64,000 nt of DNA from NCBI RefSeq assembly GCF_000341735.1, contig NZ_KB455575.1, positions 4,672,844 to 4,736,843 on the forward strand, written 5' to 3'. How positions within the stretch are numbered: the stretch's first letter is position 1; every line of letters begins with the position of its first letter. Shown here piece by piece: positions 25,700 through 35,075 of this stretch. The stretch comes from Methylotuvimicrobium buryatense 5G. Lineage in GTDB: Bacteria > Pseudomonadota > Gammaproteobacteria > Methylococcales > Methylomonadaceae. The position numbers were made by a program, and so were the translations under genes. The notes under the pieces were generated by a model that was given only the letters and a program-made list of their open reading frames with translations, made no database searches and was not told where the DNA came from.

Positions 25700-27312
25700 T
25701 TTCGAGTGCTTTCAGTATTGCCCATTTCATAGGGCAGTTCGATGCCCCGTTTCGCGACTTCCTCTTTCAACAGCATGCCGCGCTGAATTTCATCGTTGCA
25801 GGCAGCCAATTCAAAAGAAAACCTCTCTAATTCATCTGCATCAAGGTTGAATTCAAGACGGCTCAATTCGATTAGATAACGATCTAGTTCCGCATTGATC
25901 GCTTGGAATTTCTTCACTGTATCGGCATGGGGCATGATGGATTCAACAAACGTCCATAGCTTTTGGGCCACACTGCTGTACAGCAGAAAATAATTCATCC
26001 CTAGCGTGACTATACCTGTTACCAGCGCGCCTAGGAAGGCAGCCAGCTCACTACCAAACGGAAAGCTGCACAAGGGTAGCATTTGTACATAAACTATCGA
26101 TCCCACCACTGTGGACACTGCGACTGATAACACAGAAACTACGGCCTTGCAGAGATCAACAAAGGAAAGTTGATCTGGGTTGAAGATTATCAGCTTAATA
26201 GCCTTGACCAAATGTCCCCATATCTCCCGAATGATCTTGATACCCGCTTTCTGAGTGGTAGCAAAAATATTGAACAGCGTAGTGGTGGCACTGCCCAAAA
26301 CCCCCGCAAAAGCTCCGTCCTTGAAGCTAATCAAGAAATCCTTAAAGCGAGCCTGAACTCGCCGCCATATACCTTGCAGTGTCTCTTTGACGCCTTCGAT
26401 AAATTTTCCGAAATCAAAATTTTTTTTATTCTTTTCAAAGATCGCGGGGATCTGTTGACGCAGCTCAAACCAAACTTCGGCCAGCACCATACCAAGCATT
26501 TGCCGAGTACCCATCTTCAGTCCGGCTAAACTTGATGCTTTCGCTGTTTGTTTTAGGAATTTGCTGCTGGTGTAGTATTCAAAATTAATCTGCTGGTTAT
26601 AGGGAGACCTGGCTGCCGCGTCTCTTTTTCGCATTTCATCTGGGTCAATGGACTCTAGCTGTTTGATAGTTTCATTATTCTTTCGGATTTTATCTTCCAG
26701 TTCACGAGCCTTTTGTTGCTGCTTGGGCGTATCGCGCTTCATACTGGTGAGAAGTTGTTGGTCTTTGGCCTGTGTTTCTTTACGCGCATTAAGAATGCCG
26801 GGCAGTTTGTTTAGATAATCGTCGATAGGTGTTGAGTTTTTAGATTTGTTGATGGTTGCATGAGTCGATTGTAGATTACTGCTTTGATTGGCCAATTCCA
26901 CGCCATCCAGTTCAGCCAAAACTCGACCTGCGTCGCCATGGATTTCCTTGGCGCTGATCACGTGGTCGAGGTTGCGCTCATCATGTTTGCTCTCCATGGT
27001 ACGGCCGCGATAGGAGTCGTGGAGTTTGCCTTGTCCTTGTAGTTTTTTGTCTTCCTTACCAGTATCTATATAATTTTTGTGCTCGTGATAAGCAGCTGCG
27101 ACATCTTTGTCATAACCCTCTTGCTGCTCATAACGTTGCTTTTCCTGATCCGTGGACCAAACGCCTTTACGAACGTTGTGGACGGTATCAACATCGCCAC
27201 CCTCTTTGTCTTTGAACAAAAGAAAATCCAATCCAAAACTGGTGGTAAGGCTGTTGACCACCGTTTTTTCAAGTTCTTCAGCCCAGGGGTATTTTATTGC
27301 TTCCGCTTGCAT
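25675..27312 (-). CDS. Unknown protein: HNH-like motif plus membrane segments
   Basis: The start is either ATG 27312 (GTGGA upstream) or GTG 27324. The product has about 545 residues. Around residues 115-165 are NLDHVISAKEIHGDAGR, then LANQSSNLQSTHATINKSKN. The DH...N...N.SK spacing resembles an HNH-type nuclease core. A helical region follows. Residues about 370-460 contain hydrophobic stretches (VVSVLSVAVSTVVGSIVYV and ALVTGIVTLGMNYFLLYS) that look like membrane helices. I do not recognise the family as a whole. It sits between a glycine-zipper membrane protein and a YkgJ gene, all on one strand. An effector that couples membrane and nuclease functions is a speculation. Confidence 0.5.
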   Translation of the reverse strand: MQAEAIKYPWAEELEKTVVNSLTTSFGLDFLLFKDKEGGDVDTVHNVRKGVWSTDQEKQRYEQQEGYDKDVAAAYHEHKNYIDTGKEDKKLQGQGKLHDSYRGRTMESKHDERNLDHVISAKEIHGDAGRVLAELDGVELANQSSNLQSTHATINKSKNSTPIDDYLNKLPGILNARKETQAKDQQLLTSMKRDTPKQQQKARELEDKIRKNNETIKQLESIDPDEMRKRDAAARSPYNQQINFEYYTSSKFLKQTAKASSLAGLKMGTRQMLGMVLAEVWFELRQQIPAIFEKNKKNFDFGKFIEGVKETLQGIWRRVQARFKDFLISFKDGAFAGVLGSATTTLFNIFATTQKAGIKIIREIWGHLVKAIKLIIFNPDQLSFVDLCKAVVSVLSVAVSTVVGSIVYVQMLPLCSFPFGSELAAFLGALVTGIVTLGMNYFLLYSSVAQKLWTFVESIMPHADTVKKFQAINAELDRYLIELSRLEFNLDADELERFSFELAACNDEIQRGMLLKEEVAKRGIELPYEMGNTESTRKWLASLTK

Positions 27313-27372
27313 GAGGATATCCACAAAAAACGAGAGATTAAAAGGGGGGAATGAATCTCCCCCTTATGAAAA

Positions 27373-28473
27373 TTAGGCGGTTTCAATTGCTTCAGCTTTA
27401 GATTCAGCCAAATTCAGGGCTTTATCTAATTCAGCAGCATTTAATATCATGGAGCCATCTGGATCCTTCTCCATTACGGGAATCCCTTCCTTGTCCTTCT
27501 TAATCTGATCATTGACCTTTTTGATTTTAAAGATAGGTGTCGTGATTACATTAACCAGAATAGATGCTAAGGCATAGCCATTTTCAATGACTCGAAAGAT
27601 TGCATCATCGAACTTGGCCAATTCGGCATCCATGTCACCATTATGGCTCTTGACGTCTTGCAAGATGCCGTCGATCTCTTTAAGGCTCTTGAAGTATTGA
27701 TTGAATTGGACATATATTGATGACAAGGTATGCTTGATTTTGCTTGCATACTCACCTGTTCTAATAAGCTGGTCGATGGCTCTTCCCAATTTCTCAACAG
27801 CCGCGTCTACTTCGCCATCTACCTTTCGTGCATTTCTGAGAGCCTCATCTCCATGGCTATTATAAGCCCATCCCGCAATCGCCAATACCGGTGCAGCCAC
27901 CGCAGCACCTAGAATGGCCGTGCCACCAGCCATGCCCAAGCCTCCTGTGGCCAGTGAGCCACCGCCAATGGCCGCCAAGGTGGCGTTGGTAGCGGCTACG
28001 CCTGCGAGAGATGAAATAGCTGTGCCTGTGGAAGCAGCACCCAAGGCCATAACGCCGCCATAGACGGCAAACCCAGCGGCAGCACCTGTTACACCTGCCC
28101 CAGCTACGGTGCCAAGCACGCCGGTTGCCGTGTAGCTGTAGCTTTCGATTTTTTGCAGTTCGTGTTTTGGAACGTTGATCTCCAGCTTATTCTGGAGCCC
28201 TGTGTTTAATTGTTGGAGTAGCCTGTCAGCTACGATCTTGAACTCGCCAAGGTTTTTTCCAATGTCAAGCTCCTTTTCACCCAGTTTTTCAAGAGCAAGG
28301 GATGTGTCTTTCTCCTGATCGTCAAAAACGGTTTTCTTTTGGTCATAGCCATGTTGGGCACGCTTGATTATGTTGTCTGCTTCCGAGTGCTTTTGATACC
28401 CGTCATATCCTTTTATGGCTCCGTATGCGGCAGTTGCGAGGGACGCAGCGCCTAAAATTATTGGAAGTGGCAT
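27373..28473 (-). CDS. Unknown glycine-zipper membrane protein
   Basis: The ATG at 28473 follows GGAGA. The 366-residue protein has an N-terminal hydrophobic start, a helical region (about 30-115), and a long Gly/Ala zipper from about 115 to 205 (GTVAGAGVTGAAAG, GGSLATGGLGMAGGTAILGAA) that probably inserts in membranes. A helical C-terminal part follows, with INVITTPIF-like hydrophobic residues. No family name is certain. It is first in the trio 28473-25403 and ends 60 bp before the HNH-like gene. Pore-forming or membrane-associated partner is a possible role. Confidence 0.5.
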   Translation of the reverse strand: MPLPIILGAASLATAAYGAIKGYDGYQKHSEADNIIKRAQHGYDQKKTVFDDQEKDTSLALEKLGEKELDIGKNLGEFKIVADRLLQQLNTGLQNKLEINVPKHELQKIESYSYTATGVLGTVAGAGVTGAAAGFAVYGGVMALGAASTGTAISSLAGVAATNATLAAIGGGSLATGGLGMAGGTAILGAAVAAPVLAIAGWAYNSHGDEALRNARKVDGEVDAAVEKLGRAIDQLIRTGEYASKIKHTLSSIYVQFNQYFKSLKEIDGILQDVKSHNGDMDAELAKFDDAIFRVIENGYALASILVNVITTPIFKIKKVNDQIKKDKEGIPVMEKDPDGSMILNAAELDKALNLAESKAEAIETA

Positions 28474-28681
28474 AGTTTATTCTCCATTTAGATGATGTTT
28501 TTACACATCGGTGAATTGAATGTATCATTAAGAATGATTTTCTCTGTGATCCTTTTCTACTTTTCAACTAATGGCAGTTTTTTTAGGCCGCAATTGCAAT
28601 TCAATTCACATTTTGGGTCTTTTCCAGGTTAAATGTGTCCGATTTAAGCAATAGATATGCCATTGATGCAGGCTTTAGTTT

Positions 28682-28893
28682 GAGCGTTCTATCATTCGGG
28701 AGCGGTCCAAGGCCGGCTTGGAGGCCACGACAGCCCGAGGCAAAAAAGGCGGACGGCCGATCAAAAAGGACATTCAAGTGGCCAAGGCGATTTTGGCAGA
28801 TCCGGTATCACCGTTGAGGAAGTGGCTGTGCGTTTGAAGGTGGCGCCGTCGACGCTGTACTTGCATTTGCTTGGGGGGATGTGTAGAGTTTAA
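28682..28893 (+). pseudogene. Serine resolvase/invertase, C-terminal remnant with frameshift
   Basis: In one frame the sequence reads ERSIIRERSKAGLEATTARG then KKGGRPIKKDIQVAKAILADP. A frameshift near 28802 moves to ITVEEVAVRLKVAPSTLYLHL, ending at 28893. This is the end of the catalytic domain plus the helix-turn-helix of Tn3-type resolvases. The catalytic Ser region is gone. The Tn3-like terminal repeat 67 bp downstream fits the same lost transposon. Confidence 0.8.
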
Positions 28894-28959
28894 TTTTACA
28901 GCGGGGGCGCTGGGTTTGAATGTTAAACAAATTTAGCCTCCTGCGAACCATTGAAAAGC

Positions 28960-28998
28960 CTTAGCGTACTATTTCTTTCCGAATTCTGTGGTTACGCC
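28960..28998. mobile_element. Tn3-family terminal inverted repeat remnant
   Basis: Read on the minus strand it ends CAGAATTCGGAAAG...TACGCTAAG, matching the pattern of 38-bp Tn3-family ends (CAGAAAACGGAAAA..A..ACGCTAAG). The outer end lies near 28998. No second end or transposase was found, so only one edge of the transposon remains. Confidence 0.55.
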
Positions 28999-29315
28999 TA
29001 ATTGGTTTTTTCTGAAATACGTATCATAAGGGACGCTAACTCGCTATTCGTTCTACTGCGCCTTATACCTCAATCTCGCCAATGTATTTTTACAGTCTAG
29101 CCGGATAAGTACTCTAGAAGCGCTATCTACTGAAATCAAGGGTTCTGTGTTGATTCAGTTGTTGAAGAAGGAAGTGAGCAAGTATGGCAAATTTTTAATA
29201 AAATGAATCTCGTTTTCTAAAAGAAAACTAATAAAATCATATAAATACGCTTCCTTAAATACTGCATAGTCTTTTATATCGCTGACTTCCCACCAAACAG
29301 ACCAAACCGAATGGT
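28999..29315. other. Non-coding stretch
   Basis: I see no gene or strong repeat. The AT-rich part from 29190 onward may hold the end of the minus-strand YagK-like transcript, but no clear terminator was identified. Confidence 0.3.
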
Positions 29316-30350
29316 CTAGAAGTCCTGCTCAGAATCAAAAGACCTTGGTCTGCCAAGACGATCTGTTAATGGTGGAATATTACTGCGACCGAAGGTATGG
29401 CTGCCATCAGGCGTTAATATCCGAGCGTAATGATCAACTTTGACGAGATACTCCGCCGTTTGTTTTAAGTTCTCGATTTTTTCAAGATCACTGTAATGGA
29501 TCATGCCGATACCACACTGGTTGTAATGGTTTTTATTTGCATTGCAGTTCCAATAGGTTCCTCGATTATTCGTAATTGCATTCACCCAATAATCACCAAT
29601 CAACTTGGCTAACGTGACATCTTCTCTGACTTGGGATCCATCAAAGAAAAAAATCAAGTGATAGTGAAAGCCCTTGTCAGGACCGTATTCCAATTTCCAA
29701 ATTTTGCCAACAACATGATTGAACAACTGGTTTTTCTTAGCGTTGTTTAAAAGACGCTCAAAATCGCACTTGGCTTCGCGGAATTTAATGGGGATATCTT
29801 CTTCGCAAGTGATGGCATTGCCTTGCTGATAACCTATATCTAGTCGGACAACTAGTAAGCGGGCATAACGTGCAATCAATGAATCAATGAGGCTTATCAT
29901 CCCTTCTTGGTTTTTCTTCGATGTTCGTACAGCATTTCTGATTTTAGATTTAAATGCATCAGTGCTGACAGCTTGCCTGATTTGATTGACGTAAGTCTGA
30001 ATACCTGTCATTAATTTCACCATGATTTCGTAATCAACACCTACCTGATATAGATCGTTACTTTTTCTCAGTGCATCAATCTGCTGTATGTTCTCCAAAA
30101 GATTACAATAAAGCGCCTGACGTATGAAAACATCTACGTAAGGATTAAGCTCATGGATAGGAAATTGCCCCTGCAATAGCCTAAAATGGCTTCTAAGAGT
30201 TTTAGTAATCGTATCTGCTAATCGACTCGGTATGATTTGCATAACGCCATTCCGTTGATCGACAACCGTATACAGCGGTTCATTTGGTTGATTGATGATA
30301 CTGTGCATTAGTTGTTCAATTTCAGATAGTGTTGTAGATAATGAATCCAT
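29316..30350 (-). CDS. YagK/YfjJ-type (inovirus Gp2-like) replication protein
   Basis: The ATG at 30350 with GAGGA upstream gives 344 residues; a longer frame to 30494 lacks support. The C-terminal half has the signature GFHYHLIFFFDGS, YWVNAIT..RGTYWNCN, then YLVKVDHYAR. This is the YagK/YfjJ domain shared with inovirus Gp2 and related to HUH/Rep-like proteins. The HYH pair could ligate metal. Such proteins occur in CP4-type satellite prophages with YfjI, also found here at 32334. Replication or mobilisation of a satellite element is the likely role. Confidence 0.75.
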   Translation of the reverse strand: MDSLSTTLSEIEQLMHSIINQPNEPLYTVVDQRNGVMQIIPSRLADTITKTLRSHFRLLQGQFPIHELNPYVDVFIRQALYCNLLENIQQIDALRKSNDLYQVGVDYEIMVKLMTGIQTYVNQIRQAVSTDAFKSKIRNAVRTSKKNQEGMISLIDSLIARYARLLVVRLDIGYQQGNAITCEEDIPIKFREAKCDFERLLNNAKKNQLFNHVVGKIWKLEYGPDKGFHYHLIFFFDGSQVREDVTLAKLIGDYWVNAITNNRGTYWNCNANKNHYNQCGIGMIHYSDLEKIENLKQTAEYLVKVDHYARILTPDGSHTFGRSNIPPLTDRLGRPRSFDSEQDF

Positions 30351-31030
30351 AATATATCCTCGATAGTTAAAAGAAGCTGTTATGAACTTGCACAAACAAA
30401 TTATAAATTTAAATATAGGGGATTGCTTTAAACAATCCCCTATGAGATTAGATTTACTAATACTCACTGTACTAATAGTCGTTGTCAAAACCATTCAGAC
30501 ATGAGTGAATGATGGTTATTATATGATCTTAATGATATAGAGATCATAACTGAGATAACTTGAGTTGTAGGTGCTTAATTATATAAATTGAATTGTAACA
30601 ACAGCATTCTTATGAATGCTTTAATGTTATTTATTGGAATCTATTATTGAATGGTATTGAATGCTAAAGCATGGTATTGAATGCATTTGTTAATATATTA
30701 ATAACATAAAATCCCTAATCCATTTTAGATAAAAAATACCTGAAACTGTTGATGATAGACGAATGTTTTTCTCTAGGATTACAGAAAAGTCAAAATCTAT
30801 TGTTTATACCTATTTAGTGCAAGCTCATACTATATGCGATTATTTTTTATTTAACTTAAATTAACTAGGATGTGTGGATTTAAGGCTACCAAACCACGAG
30901 CTTAAAATAGTTGAAGGTGAGTATTGATTGATGACGATTAACTCTATGTCAACCTATGGTTGACGTTAATGCCTATTCATTAGAGATCTTTAATGCTTAT
31001 AAAATAAAACGCCTTATGACATCAAATAAC
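30351..31030. other. AT-rich intergenic region with short repeats
   Basis: No gene is seen. The 14-bp word ATGGTATTGAATGC occurs twice at 30651 and 30671, exactly 20 bp apart, with weaker TATTGAATG-like copies beside it. This iteron-like spacing in AT-rich DNA between replication and partition genes suggests a replication origin or a control site. Confidence 0.35.
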
Positions 31031-31065
31031 CCTGCTAAAGTTGCTAAATTAGCAGATTTAGCAGG
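31031..31065. promoter_or_regulatory. 35-bp imperfect palindrome, candidate parS or operator
   Basis: Arms CCTGCTAAA and TTTAGCAGG enclose a second nested palindrome TTGCTAAATTAGCA. It lies 150 bp beyond the 3' end of the ParB gene. A partition-protein or repressor binding site is a reasonable guess; the sequence differs from the classical chromosomal parS. Confidence 0.4.
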
Positions 31066-31216
31066 TGAATCTATATGGGTTCCATCAAAAGTTTCTGATT
31101 ACGACTTTTGCTAAAAAATAATAGGTATTGAACTAGACATTGCTCTGTCTGCAGCGCTTCAGCTAATGTCGTTGGAAATACAAAAGATTTTTCGGGTTAA
31201 AGTCTCAAACTGTGTC

Positions 31217-32095
31217 TCAACTTGTGACACTTCCGGATTGTTCATTGAGGAGTTTCCGGATGAAATTAAGAATTTGTTCCCGTTGATGCTCATTAACCCC
31301 GACAACATTCAAATGAACTGTCCAGTAGTTTTCTGTCTGCTTTACTCGTCCAAGCTGGTTGCCATTTTCATTCAGAAGTACGTTTTCAGTGGCAGCTTGA
31401 TTTATCCCATAGACTTCCTTGAGTTTCTTTTCAATAAATCGAGTTATTTGAGTTTGTTTAAGCTTCCCCCTTTTGAGTAATCTCCACGCAATTTCTAAAA
31501 ATGAAAGTACTGAGTCTGAATTTTTATGTTGAACTAATATCTTTTTAATTTTATCTGCGGCAGAGCGGGATAGTAATTTTGGGTTAATATTCAGGTCGTT
31601 CAAAATGAAATCAGGTAGACTGTCGAAAGCCAAATATCGGTACATGTCGGTACGATTTAAACCAATCATAGCAGCGAGGTCTTTTTTGTTTGGGAAGTTA
31701 TTCTCAATGCTTCGAATTGCTTTACCTATTTCATAATCACTTAAATCTTCTCGGGCTATATTTTCTGCTAAGGCCAAAATCGCATGACTTTGGTCGTCTA
31801 CTGTCCTCACTATGGCTTCGATTTGTTTCTTATTCAGAATCAAATGAGCTCGCCACCGCCGTTCACCTGCAATGATTTGATAACGGTCTCCTGATTTTTT
31901 AACAATAATGGGATGAAGCAAGCCATTTTCCTGAATTGACTTTACGAGATTGTTCAATGATTCTTCAGGATAATGGGTGCGTGGTTGATCAGGATTCGGA
32001 TCGATCAGATTCACATCAATCAGGCAATAGTGCCCCTTGAGGGCAATCTGAGATTCAAAATTGGAAAGGATTTCTTTAGCGTCTAGGTTTAGCAT
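31217..32095 (-). CDS. ParB/Spo0J-family partition protein
   Basis: The 292-residue protein has the ParB nuclease/CTPase domain at about 25-110: DPNPDQPRTHY, LVKSIQENGLLHPIIVK, then IIAGERRWRAH, the GERR(F/W)RA motif. A helix-turn-helix core follows (DLAAMIGLNRTDMYRYLAF, about 140-165). No parA lies next to it. Stand-alone ParB-like proteins on plasmids and satellites can act in partition or regulation. The ATG at 32095 has only a weak ribosome site. Confidence 0.85.
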   Translation of the reverse strand: MLNLDAKEILSNFESQIALKGHYCLIDVNLIDPNPDQPRTHYPEESLNNLVKSIQENGLLHPIIVKKSGDRYQIIAGERRWRAHLILNKKQIEAIVRTVDDQSHAILALAENIAREDLSDYEIGKAIRSIENNFPNKKDLAAMIGLNRTDMYRYLAFDSLPDFILNDLNINPKLLSRSAADKIKKILVQHKNSDSVLSFLEIAWRLLKRGKLKQTQITRFIEKKLKEVYGINQAATENVLLNENGNQLGRVKQTENYWTVHLNVVGVNEHQREQILNFIRKLLNEQSGSVTS

Positions 32096-32258
32096 GTTTT
32101 GGAAAAGTAATGATTGGTGGTTATGTGTGACTTATTCCGCTAAGGTTGCCGGAATGAGCCGCTCAACTGCCGAGATTGACTAGGCAGCCACAGCTATTAA
32201 GCCGCTGACTCCGGAAAAGGCTAAACTGATGAGCCCCAGCGAAAAGCATGTATTTATT

Positions 32259-32308
32259 AACGCCGTTCTATAAAAAACGGCGTTTTACCTAGTTAAACTA
32301 GGTTTTTT
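32259..32308. terminator. Two adjacent hairpins
   Basis: The first has arms AACGCCGTT and AACGGCGTT; the second, ACCTAGTTAAACTAGGT, is followed by a T-run on the plus strand. They lie just past the 3' end of the YfjI-like gene and before the ParB start, so the two genes are probably separate transcripts. Confidence 0.55.
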
Positions 32309-32333
32309 GGCATTTTTGTAGGTGCAATGTTTT

Positions 32334-34283
32334 TTATCGGCGATTAGGATTTAATCGAACAGGGTTTTTAAAGTACCTGCCATTTCCGTCTTTAATAAGT
32401 ACGTGGTGTTGCTCAAAATAATCAAGCGCCCGCTGAATGGCCTTTCTGGGCTCTTCAATATCCTTGAATGGCTTTACTTGTTGCAACCGTTTTTTAAGCT
32501 CTTGATCTGTGTATGAGGCGTTCTCTCCCTTGCCAACAAATACGTTAAATACAGCGGTCAGTTGCGCTACATCACTGATAAGACCTTTGCGTTCACAATA
32601 ATTTCTTACGCCAAATATCAGTTCCTTAAAAATGTTTATTGCCATTACAACAAACTCATATGGTATGAATGGATCATCAAATGCATTTGCAGGCGGATTT
32701 TCTGCATTAAGTAGATACAAATTCGCTGCAATTCCCATGACTTGCATCTTCGTTTTGCCAACTACCCGTTGCAATATGGGATGGGATAGCTCACAGCCTG
32801 GACGCATCTTATATTCTAATTCTTGTTCAAAGTTTGCAATATGTCGCCAGCCGTCATTAGTGAATTTCAATGTAATTAGTGAATCATGATTTAATGCGTC
32901 ATCGCCATTGATATATTTTTGAAAAAATGCACATTTTTTAGCGTACTTTCCAAGAATATGATCGCCATTTTCTTTTTCGGTAATTCTGTCACGGAAACCT
33001 ATGTATGAAGGTTCACTAACCATAAGGAAACGTTCAGCTAAACCAGTATTAGTACTGGCAGATAATAGAGTTCGAATTCCACCCTCTTGGGCGAAGCTAG
33101 TGATAGCGCCACGAGTTTGACCACTATAGGATTTCCGACCAACACGATTAGTATTCACATACCCTCCTTCTCGCGAGTTAAGAAGCAAATCGTTATTATT
33201 GTGTTTTGATCCATGACGTAGCCCTAAAACTGAATTAAACAATCCATGTTCTGCTGAGGCAGCAAAGAAGAATCCATTCGTAGCAGTTAACATAGCGTCT
33301 AATGCTTCAGGTGTGGTATTAGTTATTGGCATCATGTATTGCAATCGATTAAGATTTTTATTGAGCTTCTTAATAAAATTCTTCGACCTTTCTATATTTT
33401 CCTTGTTGTCCGCTTTGTCTTTTTTAGCTGTACATCCCGCGAGAGATTCATTAAGTTTATCCAATATTCCTTCGTGTATTTCAATACACGATTTTATTTC
33501 AGAAATCTTCAGCTTAATCATATTTGACATCGGCTCAAGAAGCATTTCAAGGGCAGGCGATTTTCCAGCTCCAGAATTTTGTTCCAAAGCTACATATAAT
33601 CCAACTGAAACGGTGCGTCCATCTGTATAAGAAACTTGGTAACGCTTACTCGTCATTCCACTCCATAGACCCAAAGTTAGAACAATAATTGTACCAATAG
33701 GGATGTCGGTTTTGTGGCTAATGTATACAGCCAATGATAAAATAAAGGAGTCTTTGTCGTGAATATGAGTTTCCAGGTTTAAATAATATTTTGGCGTTGA
33801 ATTGTCCAACAAACAATCAATATCAATGGTTGGATTCGGATAACTGAAATAGCTTTGAATGGGAGGAAGAAGGGGAGAAGGAGTTTGGTTCGGCCATGTT
33901 TGGTATTGTTGATTTTGAATAAGTTGCTGCGGCGGCGTTTGTGATTGATGTATGTTAATTCGCGGATCAGATTCCCAATTAAGTGCATTTTTTGCACTTC
34001 CAGAGTGGTAGTAATGAACATAAAAGTCAAACGAACCTTCAAGTATAATACCTTTAGGAATTTCAATATCAATTAAACCATTTTGGCCGTTTAATTGCAC
34101 ATCAATTATGCCATAATTCGAACTGTAGTAACGAGAATATAGGATTCGATTTATGTAATTATATTTTACTGAATCGAGTTCTTCTATAAACCCCGCTTTT
34201 TTTATCAGAAGATGTAGATCATATATATCGTTAAAATTTTCAATCTTCTCACCGTAACTACGGTCTACTTGATTTTCGTACAT
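32334..34283 (-). CDS. YfjI-family (DUF3987) protein
   Basis: The 649-residue protein starts at 34283 with GGGGAA upstream. From about residue 180 it matches DUF3987/YfjI: SLAVYISHKTDIPIG, then LTLGLWSG, VGLYVALEQNSGAGKSPAL (a P-loop-like segment) and SREGGYVNTNRVGRKSYSG. A helical C-terminus follows with winged-helix-like TDQELKKRLQQVKPF. DUF3987 proteins are thought to be helicase/primase-related replication proteins of satellites and prophages. The first 180 residues are divergent and Gln/Pro-rich. It belongs with the YagK-like and ParB genes. Confidence 0.8.
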   Translation of the reverse strand: MYENQVDRSYGEKIENFNDIYDLHLLIKKAGFIEELDSVKYNYINRILYSRYYSSNYGIIDVQLNGQNGLIDIEIPKGIILEGSFDFYVHYYHSGSAKNALNWESDPRINIHQSQTPPQQLIQNQQYQTWPNQTPSPLLPPIQSYFSYPNPTIDIDCLLDNSTPKYYLNLETHIHDKDSFILSLAVYISHKTDIPIGTIIVLTLGLWSGMTSKRYQVSYTDGRTVSVGLYVALEQNSGAGKSPALEMLLEPMSNMIKLKISEIKSCIEIHEGILDKLNESLAGCTAKKDKADNKENIERSKNFIKKLNKNLNRLQYMMPITNTTPEALDAMLTATNGFFFAASAEHGLFNSVLGLRHGSKHNNNDLLLNSREGGYVNTNRVGRKSYSGQTRGAITSFAQEGGIRTLLSASTNTGLAERFLMVSEPSYIGFRDRITEKENGDHILGKYAKKCAFFQKYINGDDALNHDSLITLKFTNDGWRHIANFEQELEYKMRPGCELSHPILQRVVGKTKMQVMGIAANLYLLNAENPPANAFDDPFIPYEFVVMAINIFKELIFGVRNYCERKGLISDVAQLTAVFNVFVGKGENASYTDQELKKRLQQVKPFKDIEEPRKAIQRALDYFEQHHVLIKDGNGRYFKNPVRLNPNRR

Positions 34284-34903
34284 GACTATTCCCCAAAAAA
34301 TGATATTAAACCGATGTGTGACGAACCGAATGGTTTCTGCGAATATTTAATATTTATTGATTTATTTGGCTTGAACGATGAGGATTGCCCGTAAGTACTT
34401 GGCTTTGAAATTTGATTACTTTCGATTAATTGAGTCTTCATTTTTTTGACCTGTCAGTATTGTTAAATAACTGCTTCGAAATGGAAGCAACAATAAAATT
34501 ACAAATTTGCACTGAAAGGCCAATGATCGGTTGCTTAATTGCAATCGTGTATTGACTTATTAGCTTTGATGTGGGTTAAGGAGTGATGGTTGCCGGAGAG
34601 TTGACATCAGCTATATTTTTGGCTCCCTAGGAATTGCCATGGTAGCTACTACATGTAGTAGTCTTATGCGGTTTATGTTTGCTACTGGTTGTGGGCAACC
34701 ACGGGAAATCCGGAAGAGACATATTTTTCCTTCAAGCTAGAATGGGAATGACGCAAAGCTTCCAGACAATTGATCAGTTCGATCACAACGGTGGGTAAAT
34801 TCTGGGTAAATCGGATATGCAAGGATGTGCACAAATAGACAAAGCAACGTGAAGGCTATTTGTTTTAATTCAATTAAATCAATAGTATATATATTGGTAT
34901 AGC
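34284..34903. other. Non-coding region before the island
   Basis: No gene is seen. It contains a perfect 16-bp palindrome, CTACTACATGTAGTAG, at 34646-34661, which could be a regulator site. The 5' half of the tRNA that matches the 46-bp att repeat is absent here. Confidence 0.4.
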
Positions 34904-34949
34904 ACTTTTAATGCGATGGTCGTGCGTTCGAATCGCACACGACCCACCA
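34904..34949 (+). other. attL: attL: 3' half of tRNA-Lys, copy 1
   Basis: These 46 bp are identical to 51412-51457. They begin ACTTTTAATG (anticodon loop with TTT) and end in the T-arm and acceptor of a tRNA-Lys closing with ACCCACCA. Upstream sequence does not form the rest of a tRNA. It is read as the left attachment site, 127 bp before the integrase gene. Confidence 0.85.
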
Positions 34950-35075
34950 TCTTAAATCTTTGATAGAAAAGGATTTTCACGGATAGAAAAGCCTTAGTAA
35001 CTGTGTACTAAAACCATCGACTACAGTGATTTTATAGGTAGTCGTGTTTTTAACCTCAAACATGAGGAAACACAG

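Noticed and set aside
33313-33630. Plus-strand hydrophobic open frame
   Set aside because: It lies antisense to the YfjI-like gene and has no recognisable protein features.
34904-34949. A tRNA gene
   Set aside because: Only the 3' half of a tRNA-Lys is present here and at 51412; the 5' half and acceptor partner are missing at both.
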